From Streptosporangiaceae bacterium (GTDB lineage: Bacteria; Actinomycetota; Actinomycetes; Streptosporangiales; Streptosporangiaceae), in the NCBI GenBank assembly GCA_030045215.1, contig JASIBJ010000600.1, forward strand, positions 1 to 10,889: a stretch of DNA of 10,889 nt, given 5' to 3'. The notes beneath the pieces were generated by a model. It ran no database searches and had not been told where the DNA came from. It saw only the letters and a list, made by a program, of their open reading frames with translations. The position numbers were made by a program, and so were the translations under genes. The first letter of the stretch is position 1. Each line of letters begins with the position of its first letter. Positions 1-5,334 of the stretch are shown here, piece after piece.

Positions 1-91
1 GTTCCCCCGAGAGAAGCTGGGCGGCGAACCGCCTGGCCATGACGTCTGGCGTCGGCGGGCTGCCATCCGGACTGTCGCCAGTCACGCTCAT
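1..91 (-). CDS. Possible 5' fragment of an unrecognised gene running off the left edge
   Basis: On the minus strand an ATG at 91-89 opens a frame with no stop to the window edge (30 codons). Its N-terminus begins MSVTGDSPDGSPP and continues into a helix-like stretch, MARRFAAQLLSGE. About 24 of 30 codons end in G or C, as expected for coding DNA here, and the gene would be divergent from the hydrolase at 322. A plus-strand frame (3 to a TAG at 105-107) shares the same wobble positions, so base bias alone cannot choose the strand. I prefer the minus strand because its residues look more protein-like. There is no clear SD, an in-frame GTG lies two codons further in, and an overlapping ATG at 101 opens another frame. 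No family can be named from so few residues. Confidence 0.3.
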   Translation of the reverse strand, partial: MSVTGDSPDGSPPTPDVMARRFAAQLLSGE

Positions 92-142
92 CACTGGCCA
101 TGTCTAGCAGCCAGTTCGCATCCGGAGCAGCCCGTCACGAAC

Positions 143-153
143 GTCATCATGAC
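143..153. promoter_or_regulatory. Short palindrome gtcat-c-atgac, possible operator half-region
   Basis: An exact 5-bp inverted repeat around one central base, about 170 bp upstream of the hydrolase ATG and about 50 bp from the possible divergent start at 91. It directly adjoins a second palindrome, gacatgtc (151-158). Dyads in such a position can be binding sites for TetR- or MarR-type repressors. At this length chance is a real alternative. Confidence 0.2.
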
Positions 154-169
154 ATGTCGGGCGTTTAGG

Positions 170-184
170 CCCGGCCGCGCCGGG
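170..184. other. GC hairpin in the hydrolase leader
   Basis: A perfect 6-bp inverted repeat (cccggc, loop cgc, gccggg) lies 138 bp before the hydrolase start. No T-tract follows on either strand. It could be an attenuator-like leader structure, or simply a consequence of local GC-richness. Confidence 0.25.
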
Positions 185-321
185 AATGGCCACAGCAAGC
201 GGAGTCAGGGGCGGAATGCTCCGCTGACGGGGTTGCGCGTCGTGACGCCCAAGGTCAGGCGCGCTTGGTCAGCCAATCGGCGGGTGATTCCGCATTCACA
301 AATAGAGCGATCGGGGGATTC

Positions 322-1152
322 ATGCCTTACGTCAAGGTAGGACAGGAGAACTCAGGATCGATCGAGCTGTACTACGAAGACCACGGCTCGGGCCAGCCCG
401 TTGTGCTGATCCACGGATATCCGCTCAGCGGCCGTGCCTGGGACAAGCAGGTCCCCGTACTACTGGGGGACGGCCGCCGGGTCATCACCTACGACCGGCG
501 CGGGTTCGGCCGTTCCAGCCAGCCCACAACCGGCTATGACTATGACACCTTCGCCGCCGACCTGCGCGTTCTGCTGGAGACGCTAGACCTGCGCGACGTG
601 ACCCTGGTCGGCCACTCGATGGGCACCGGAGAGGTGACGCGCTTCCTGGGTTCCTACGGCTCGTCCCGCATCGCCCGCGGCGTACTCGTGTCGCCGATCC
701 CGCCGTTCCTCCTGCAGGCGCCCGACAACCCGGAGGGCCTGCCCGGCAGCACATTCGACGGCTTCATGCAGTCCGCCCGCGACGACGGCGCGGCCTGGAT
801 GAAGACCTTCCTCGACACGTTCTTCAACATCGACAAGCTCCGCGGGACCCTGGTCAGCGACTCCTACTACCAGGCCTGCTGGAACATCGCGGTCTCCGCG
901 TCGCAGACCGCGGCGGTCGCCTGCATCCCGACCTGGGAGACGGACTTCCGCGGGGACCTGTCCAAGATCGACGTCCCGATGCTGGTCGTCCAGGGCGACG
1001 AGGACAACGTCCTGCCCTACCCCAAGACCGGCCAGAGACTGCCCGGAATGATCAAGAACCTGCAGATGGATGTCATCGAGGGCGGACCGCACGCAATCTG
1101 CTGGACCCATGCCGAGCAGGTCAACGCGGCCCTGCTCAAGTTCATGGCCTGA
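322..1152 (+). CDS. Alpha/beta hydrolase, non-haem chloroperoxidase (perhydrolase/esterase) type
   Basis: The predicted product is a 276-residue cytosolic alpha/beta-hydrolase of the cofactor-free bacterial chloroperoxidase/bromoperoxidase group. These are esterases that can also form peracids from short carboxylic acids and peroxide. Visible features are the oxyanion strand VLIHGYPLSG (28-37), the nucleophile elbow GHSMG with Ser99, acid Asp228 in QGDEDNVLP, and base His257 in GGPHAICW. These spacings match the usual triad positions (about 98, 228, 257) and the length is typical. After the elbow the sequence reads GTGEV where relatives usually have GGGEV. I chose ATG 322 because GGGGGA lies just upstream at 313-318 and the family begins close to this residue; an upstream in-frame ATG at 265 adds 19 unrelated residues and has no SD. 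No signal peptide is seen. The gene stands alone and converges on the propeller gene. The family is secure, the natural substrate unknown. Confidence 0.93.
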   Translation: MPYVKVGQENSGSIELYYEDHGSGQPVVLIHGYPLSGRAWDKQVPVLLGDGRRVITYDRRGFGRSSQPTTGYDYDTFAADLRVLLETLDLRDVTLVGHSMGTGEVTRFLGSYGSSRIARGVLVSPIPPFLLQAPDNPEGLPGSTFDGFMQSARDDGAAWMKTFLDTFFNIDKLRGTLVSDSYYQACWNIAVSASQTAAVACIPTWETDFRGDLSKIDVPMLVVQGDEDNVLPYPKTGQRLPGMIKNLQMDVIEGGPHAICWTHAEQVNAALLKFMA

Positions 1153-1158
1153 CCTAGA

Positions 1159-1222
1159 GCGGCTGGCGCGCCATAGCGTGCCATGGCTGGCGTGACCCGG
1201 TCCGGCCGGGCGCGCCAGCCGC
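1159..1222. terminator. Long-loop inverted repeat between convergent genes, probable bidirectional terminator
   Basis: A perfect 14-bp inverted repeat, gcggctggcgcgcc (1159-1172) and ggcgcgccagccgc (1209-1222), encloses a 36-nt loop. It fills the 80-bp gap between the hydrolase stop and the propeller-gene stop. Neither side has a T-tract, which is common for actinobacterial terminators. Its position between two 3' ends is the main support. Confidence 0.6.
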
Positions 1223-1232
1223 AGCCCAGGCT

Positions 1233-2447
1233 CTACCGGGCTGAGCCCGCCGCAGTTCCGACGTTGATCGTCTTGCCCGCCCTGTTGCTGGCCGTGCTGA
1301 TCGGCACCACCGTGGCCGAGAACTCGTCGTAGACGTATGCGGTCTTGCCGTTCGGAGTAATCGCGATGTACGTCGGATCACTTCCGGCCTTGATCGGCTT
1401 GCCGGCCGTGCCGGTCGCGAGGCGGATGGGGACGATCGTGTCACCGGTGTCGTCATCGGCTCCCCCGATCGTGACGTAGGCCGTCTTGCCGTTCGGAGTG
1501 ATCACGATGCAGTCCGGGTTGGTTCCCACCCTGATCGGCTTGCCTGCCTTGTCGGTGGCCAGACTGATCGGCGTCACCACGTGGCTGGGGTCCTTGTCCA
1601 GGCCCTCGCTCGCGACGTAGGCCGTCTTGCCGTTCGGCGTGATCGCGATCCAGTTCGGGCCGGCGCCCACCCTGATCGGCTTCCCCGCCTTGTTCATCGC
1701 CAGGTTGATCGGGGTCACGGTGTCTCCGCCCGTATTGGCGACCAGCGCGGTCCTCCCGTTCGGCGTGATCGCGATGTACTCCGGGGTCGCGCCGACCTTG
1801 ATCGGCTTGCCTGCCTTGTTGGTCGCGGTGTCGATCGGGGTGACGGTGCCGTTGAAGTCGGTGACGTAGGCGGTGGTGCCGTTCGGGGTGATCGCGATGG
1901 CCATCGGGTTGAAGAAGTCCGCGCTGATCGCGCGGCCCGTCGTGTTGGTGGCCAAGCTGATGGGGACGACCTGCGCGTTCCTGGTTGCCGAGACGTAGGC
2001 GGTCTTTCCGCTGGGCGTGATCGCGATCTCGGTGAGGTAGCTGCCGTAGCCGCCGAGCGAGATCTCCTTCTCCGCATGGTTGGTCGCGATATTGATCGGG
2101 TCCACGACCCCGAGGTAGGTGTCGACGACGTAAGCCGTCGTGCCGCTCGGCGTGATCTCCATGGGCCAGGGCACGCCGCCCGAGATGGGAATGGCCTTTT
2201 CCGGGGCGTTGGTCGTCGTGTTCACCGGCACTACATAGCCGCTCTCGACGACGTAGGCCGTCTTGCCGTTCGCCGTTATCGCTATCGGGCCAGGCTCAGG
2301 CACCACGCCGACGGCCGGCTGGCCGGCGCGCACTGCGGTCGAGGTGGCCGAGTCCGCAGGCGCGACCGGGCTGAGCACCACCACACCGCACGCGATGCCG
2401 ATCGCGGCCGGGCCAGCCAGCCGCCGGAAGAGAATCGGAGTGTCCAC
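1233..2447 (-). CDS. Secreted YVTN-family beta-propeller repeat protein
   Basis: A 404-residue protein with an N-terminal Sec-type signal peptide: positive n-region FRR (7-9), hydrophobic core about residues 11-29, and small residues suited to cleavage around 31-34 (APADSA). The mature part is eight repeats beginning near residues 55, 96, 141, 184, 225, 267, 314 and 361. Each has the core IAITPNGKTAYV, then a TPIxxATN segment and usually GKPIxVG, with 41-47 residues per repeat, typical of YVTN surface-propeller blades. Such proteins are extracytoplasmic; ligand and role are unknown, and no enzymatic motif is visible. I chose the GTG at 2447 because CCGGAGGGG lies just upstream (2460-2452) and the signal peptide then starts normally. 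An in-frame ATG at 2498 adds 17 residues, has no SD and sits inside a hairpin. The chain stops right after the last INVG segment, as expected if the N-terminal strand closes the ring. It lies 95 bp downstream of the aldo/keto reductase gene on the same strand, so read-through is possible. Confidence 0.88.
   Translation of the reverse strand: MDTPILFRRLAGPAAIGIACGVVVLSPVAPADSATSTAVRAGQPAVGVVPEPGPIAITANGKTAYVVESGYVVPVNTTTNAPEKAIPISGGVPWPMEITPSGTTAYVVDTYLGVVDPINIATNHAEKEISLGGYGSYLTEIAITPSGKTAYVSATRNAQVVPISLATNTTGRAISADFFNPMAIAITPNGTTAYVTDFNGTVTPIDTATNKAGKPIKVGATPEYIAITPNGRTALVANTGGDTVTPINLAMNKAGKPIRVGAGPNWIAITPNGKTAYVASEGLDKDPSHVVTPISLATDKAGKPIRVGTNPDCIVITPNGKTAYVTIGGADDDTGDTIVPIRLATGTAGKPIKAGSDPTYIAITPNGKTAYVYDEFSATVVPISTASNRAGKTINVGTAAGSAR
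1255..2290. repeat. Coding tandem repeats, eight degenerate units of about 123-141 bp
   Basis: At DNA level, blocks resembling gccgttcggngtgatcgcga recur near 1347, 1488, 1629, 1755, 1878, 2007, 2142 and 2265. They are the codons for the ITPNGKTAYV strand of each propeller blade on the minus strand. The units differ in length by multiples of three and vary mainly in the loop-encoding parts, as expected for old internal duplication under selection for fold. They are not intergenic repeats. Confidence 0.85.
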
Positions 2448-2486
2448 GGTGCCCCTCCGGACCCATTCAGCTATCTCATGCGACGC

Positions 2487-2504
2487 ACCGGCAATCATGC
2501 CGGT
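2487..2504 (-). other. Hairpin between the aldo/keto reductase and propeller genes
   Basis: A perfect 7-bp inverted repeat, accggca/tgccggt, with a 4-nt loop. In the direction of transcription it starts 38 nt after the aldo/keto reductase stop and ends 39 nt before the propeller GTG. No T-run follows it on the minus strand, so it may be a weak terminator or a structured leader that sets how much read-through reaches the propeller gene. It contains the alternative ATG at 2498-2496, which argues against that start. Confidence 0.45.
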
Positions 2505-2542
2505 TTACGGGTGCGGGCCGGGCCGGAGACCAGTTCGTTCCC

Positions 2543-3535
2543 TTATGGTCTCTCGCTGTCCAGCGACGCCATGCCGTGCGAGTCGTAACGGTCACCGGCA
2601 ACCTGATCGGCTGGCACGGCCGCCTCGATCGCGGCTAGCTCGCCCGGCGTGAGCTCTAGGTCAAGCGCGCTGAGGGCCTCGGCCAGGCGGTCGCGGCGCT
2701 TGGTGCCGATCAGCGGGATGATGTCGCTCCCGCGGGAAAGGACCCACGCGATCGCGAGCTGAGCGGTGCTGACGCCGCGGCCGTCCGCGATCCGCTCGAG
2801 CGCGTCGAGCAGAGCCAGGTTGCGCTGCAGGTTCTCGCCCCGGAACCGCGGGAAGCGCACTCGCGGGTCGCCATCGCCAATTGCGCGGGCGCTCCCGGTC
2901 GACAGCAGGCCGCGGGACATGATCCCGTAAGCGGTGACGCCGATGCCGAGCTCCCGCACGGTCGGCAGGATCTGCCCCTCGATCCCCCGGCTCATCAGCG
3001 AGTACTCGATCTGCAGGCCGGTGACGGCGTGCACCGCGGCCGCGCGGCGGATCGTGTCCGCGCCCATCTCCGACAGGCCCAGGTACCGCACGTAGCCAGC
3101 CTGGATCATCTCGGAGATCGCGCCGACAGTGTCTTCGATGGGAACGAGGGGGTCCAGCCTGGCTGGCTGATACAGGTCGACGTAGTCCGTGCCGAGGCGG
3201 GTGAGCGAGTAGGCCAGGAAGTTCCTGACCGCCACAGGCCTGGCGTCATGCCCGGTGAAGGCCCCGCGCGGGTCGCGCATGCCGCCGAATTTCACCTGGA
3301 TGAAGACGCTCGAACGATCGACTCCGCGGAGCGCGTCGCGCAGCAGCAGCTCGTTATGGCCCATGCCGTAGAAGTCGCCGGTATCCAGCAGCGTGATGCC
3401 GGCGTCGAGTGCGGCCCTGATCGTCGCTTTGCTCTCGTCGTCGTCGGCTGGACCGTAGATCCCGGACATGCCCATCAGGCCGAGGCCAACCCGGGAGACC
3501 TCCGGGCCGCCGAGGCCGAGCGTCGTCATCTCCAT
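2543..3535 (-). CDS. Aldo/keto reductase with catalytic His replaced by Ala
   Basis: A 330-residue NAD(P)H-dependent oxidoreductase of the aldo/keto reductase superfamily, close to the YghZ/AKR13-like TIM-barrel proteins that reduce aldehydes and ketones in the cytosol. It has the usual start (LGLGGPEVSRVGLGLMGMS), Asp51 and Tyr56 in LLDTGDFYG, Lys82 in VKFG, a VPIEDTVGAI helix (131-140), and a C-terminal cofactor phosphate-binding segment IPLIGTKRRDRL (273-284). The usual tetrad His, in a QHRVDP-like motif, is replaced: the residues read LYQPARLDP with Ala at 125. Similar PARLDP versions exist in actinobacterial relatives as far as I recall, so this may define a subgroup rather than a broken enzyme. 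The ATG at 3535 lies 13 nt after the amidohydrolase stop and has only a weak SD, suggesting translational coupling; ATG 3529 is an alternative. Substrate unknown. Confidence 0.9.
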   Translation of the reverse strand: MEMTTLGLGGPEVSRVGLGLMGMSGIYGPADDDESKATIRAALDAGITLLDTGDFYGMGHNELLLRDALRGVDRSSVFIQVKFGGMRDPRGAFTGHDARPVAVRNFLAYSLTRLGTDYVDLYQPARLDPLVPIEDTVGAISEMIQAGYVRYLGLSEMGADTIRRAAAVHAVTGLQIEYSLMSRGIEGQILPTVRELGIGVTAYGIMSRGLLSTGSARAIGDGDPRVRFPRFRGENLQRNLALLDALERIADGRGVSTAQLAIAWVLSRGSDIIPLIGTKRRDRLAEALSALDLELTPGELAAIEAAVPADQVAGDRYDSHGMASLDSERP

Positions 3536-3548
3536 ACCGGCCAGTCTT

Positions 3549-5264
3549 TCAGCCCGCGGCGGGAGCCCCCTCGTCGACCGACAGGTACACCGCCTCGCCC
3601 TGGACGTACGTCGCGAGGACACTGGTGCTGCCGATCTCAGACGGCGGCAGTGCGAACGGGTCGCGGTCGAGCACGATCACGTCCGCGAGTTTGCCCGGCT
3701 CGATCGTGCCCGTCTCGGCGTCCAGGTGGTTCACGTAGGCCGACCCGACCGTGTAGGCCGCGAGCGCCTCGCCCAGGGCCAGGCTCTGATTGGGCAGGAA
3801 CGGCTCGGCCTCGGCGCCGGTCGAGCCCTGGAGCGAGCGGTTGACGGCCACATGAACCGCCCGCATCGGGTTCGCGCTGCTCACCGCCCAGTCACTGCCG
3901 GCCGCGAGCCGGGCGCCCGAGCGCAGGAGGTCACCGAACACGTACTGCCTGCTGGTGCGCTCCGGCCCGATGAACGGGATCGTCAGGCGGTCCATCTGGG
4001 GCTCGTGCGCGGCCCACAGCGCCTGCATGTTCGCGGTCACGTCGAGCGCTGCGAACCGAGGCACGTCGTCCGGGTGCACGACCTGCAGGTGAGCGATGTG
4101 GTGCCGGTTGTCGTTGAAGCCGTTGGCCGTGCGGGCCGCCTCGATCGCGTTAAGCGCCTCCCGGACCGCTCGGTCGCCGATCGCGTGCAGATGCACCTGG
4201 AACCCGGCGGCATCCAGCTGCGTGACGTAGCCGAGCAGCGCGATCGGGTCGATGTACGACAGCCCGGCGCCGTGCTCGTGGCATCCGGTCGGGTCGAGGT
4301 AGGGCTCGAGCATGCCGGCGGTGAAGTTCTCCGCAACGCCGTCCTGCATGATCTTCACGGTGCCAGCGCGGAATCTCGGCGCGAGTGCCCGCTCGCGTCT
4401 GGCGAGGATGTCAGGCAGTTGCTCGGCACCGGAGTTCCTGTCCCACCAGAGCGCGCCCTCGACCCTGGCGGTGAGCTGGCCGCTGGCCGCCGCGGCCAGG
4501 TAGACCGGCAGCGGGTCAGGGCTGCCGAGGTAGTCGCCCACGATCGCGTCCTGCCAGGCGGTGATCCCGCGCGCGTGCAGGTGCCGCTGGGCCATCAGCA
4601 GGCCGGCCAGCCGTTCTTCGAAGGTCAGCTCGGGCACGAGGTTGCCGACGAGGTTCGCGGCGCCCTCGTGCAGGGTGCCCTGCGGGCTGCCGTCCGCCGT
4701 CCGCTCGATCCGGCCGTCGGCCGGGTCGGGGGTGTGCTTGTCGACGTGCGCCAGCTCCAGCGCCCTGGTGTTGGCCCAGGCGCCGTGGCCGTCGCGGTTC
4801 GACAGGTAGGCGGGGCGGCCGCCTGTGACGCTGTCCAGGGTCTGGCGGTCCGGCGTGCCGCCGGCGAACCACTCCATCCGCCAGCCGGAGCCGGCGATCC
4901 ACTCCCGCTCGGGATGCTGTCGCGCGTATGCGCTGATCCTGGCCAGGGCCTCGTCCAGGCTGGCCACGCCGATCAGGTTGCAGCCGATCATCGTGATGCC
5001 AGCGAAGGCCGGGTGCACGTGCGCGTCCTGGAAGCCCGGCAGCAGCGCCCTGCCGCGCAGGTCGACGACCTGGGTGCCGGGGCCGACCAGGTCGGCGAAG
5101 TCGCGGTCGCGGGCGTCGCCGAGCATGGCGATCCGGCCGTCTCTCACCGCCGCGGCGGTTGCGGGGCGACCGCCAGGTCCCGTGGCGGGCGCCATCTGCC
5201 GCCCGGTCGCGTCGGCGCTGTAGATCGCGCCGCCGGCGAAAACCAGATCTGCCTGCTGCCCCAT
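3549..5264 (-). CDS. Amidohydrolase family 3 protein, YtcJ-like metal-dependent hydrolase
   Basis: A 571-residue member of the amidohydrolase superfamily (Amidohydro_3, YtcJ-like). Such enzymes hydrolyse amide or related C-N bonds using metal in a TIM barrel, and are usually cytosolic. Seen in order: a small beta-sandwich start (ADLVFAGGAIYSAD), metal-binding HxH at 82/84 in DAHVHP, candidate metal-bridging Lys304 in GTVKIMQDG, HLHAIGD with His358/His360, His392 in HHIAHLQ, the final Asp458 in GSDWAV, and the C-terminal sandwich return GKLADVIVLDRDP (524-536). All key residues are present and the length is normal. I chose ATG 5264 because GAAGGG lies about 9 nt upstream; ATG 5270 is in frame but too close to it, and a frame open to 5342 would add unrelated residues. 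An 18-bp palindrome overlaps the ribosome-binding region. The gene is 70 bp downstream of the MFS exporter and 13 bp upstream of the aldo/keto reductase, suggesting shared metabolism of a small molecule. Substrate unknown. Confidence 0.92.
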   Translation of the reverse strand: MGQQADLVFAGGAIYSADATGRQMAPATGPGGRPATAAAVRDGRIAMLGDARDRDFADLVGPGTQVVDLRGRALLPGFQDAHVHPAFAGITMIGCNLIGVASLDEALARISAYARQHPEREWIAGSGWRMEWFAGGTPDRQTLDSVTGGRPAYLSNRDGHGAWANTRALELAHVDKHTPDPADGRIERTADGSPQGTLHEGAANLVGNLVPELTFEERLAGLLMAQRHLHARGITAWQDAIVGDYLGSPDPLPVYLAAAASGQLTARVEGALWWDRNSGAEQLPDILARRERALAPRFRAGTVKIMQDGVAENFTAGMLEPYLDPTGCHEHGAGLSYIDPIALLGYVTQLDAAGFQVHLHAIGDRAVREALNAIEAARTANGFNDNRHHIAHLQVVHPDDVPRFAALDVTANMQALWAAHEPQMDRLTIPFIGPERTSRQYVFGDLLRSGARLAAGSDWAVSSANPMRAVHVAVNRSLQGSTGAEAEPFLPNQSLALGEALAAYTVGSAYVNHLDAETGTIEPGKLADVIVLDRDPFALPPSEIGSTSVLATYVQGEAVYLSVDEGAPAAG

Positions 5265-5276
5265 GCACATCCGCCC

Positions 5277-5294
5277 TTCACTTGCGTCAGTGAA
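5277..5294 (-). promoter_or_regulatory. Operator-like palindrome over the amidohydrolase ribosome-binding region
   Basis: TTCACT-TGCGTC-AGTGAA is a perfect inverted repeat with 6-bp arms and a 6-bp spacer, 12 bp upstream of the chosen amidohydrolase ATG. Its downstream arm (AGTGAA on the minus strand) runs straight into the SD-like GAAGGG. Size and symmetry resemble TetR/GntR-type operators. Bound here, a repressor would block transcription entering the gene from an internal promoter; the RNA could also pair and mask the SD. No regulator gene is in the window. Confidence 0.5.
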
Positions 5295-5334
5295 CGATTG
5301 TGGCTCACGTGGCTGCCGCTGCGGCGACCGACCG

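Larger units (their letters stand above)
102..321. other. Gene-free leader region upstream of the hydrolase
   Basis: No convincing gene is seen here. Open frames cross it, but their predicted residues are Arg-rich and match no family. Visible elements are a perfect short dyad, gtcatcatgac (143-153); a GC hairpin with 6-bp stem and 3-nt loop, cccggc/gccggg (170-184); and a ttgg/ccaa dyad near 265-276. The region presumably carries the hydrolase promoter and perhaps that of a divergent gene. I could not place a convincing -35/-10 pair. Confidence 0.5.

Noticed and set aside
3..107. Plus-strand frame open from the left edge to TAG 105-107 as a possible gene tail
   Set aside because: Good third-position bias, but it shares its wobble positions with the minus-strand frame from ATG 91, whose residues look more protein-like; neither can be settled in this window.
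149..340. A small plus-strand frame upstream of the hydrolase
   Set aside because: There is no SD, residues are Arg/Ser-rich without motif, and it overlaps the hydrolase start in another frame.
1255..2290. Regular repeats that could suggest a CRISPR-like or satellite array
   Set aside because: Units are 123-141 bp, vary in steps of three bases, and translate into conserved propeller strands; there are no short identical repeats with unique spacers.
1233..2447. Lipoprotein signal at the Cys in GIACG of the propeller protein
   Set aside because: The residue three before Cys is Gly rather than Leu/Val/Ile, and the Cys lies in the middle of the hydrophobic core, so an ordinary signal peptide fits better.
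1581..2588. A 335-codon plus-strand frame over the propeller gene
   Set aside because: It mirrors the repeat units (RDRD-like periodicity) and is Arg/Asp rich; it is a shadow of the minus-strand repeats.
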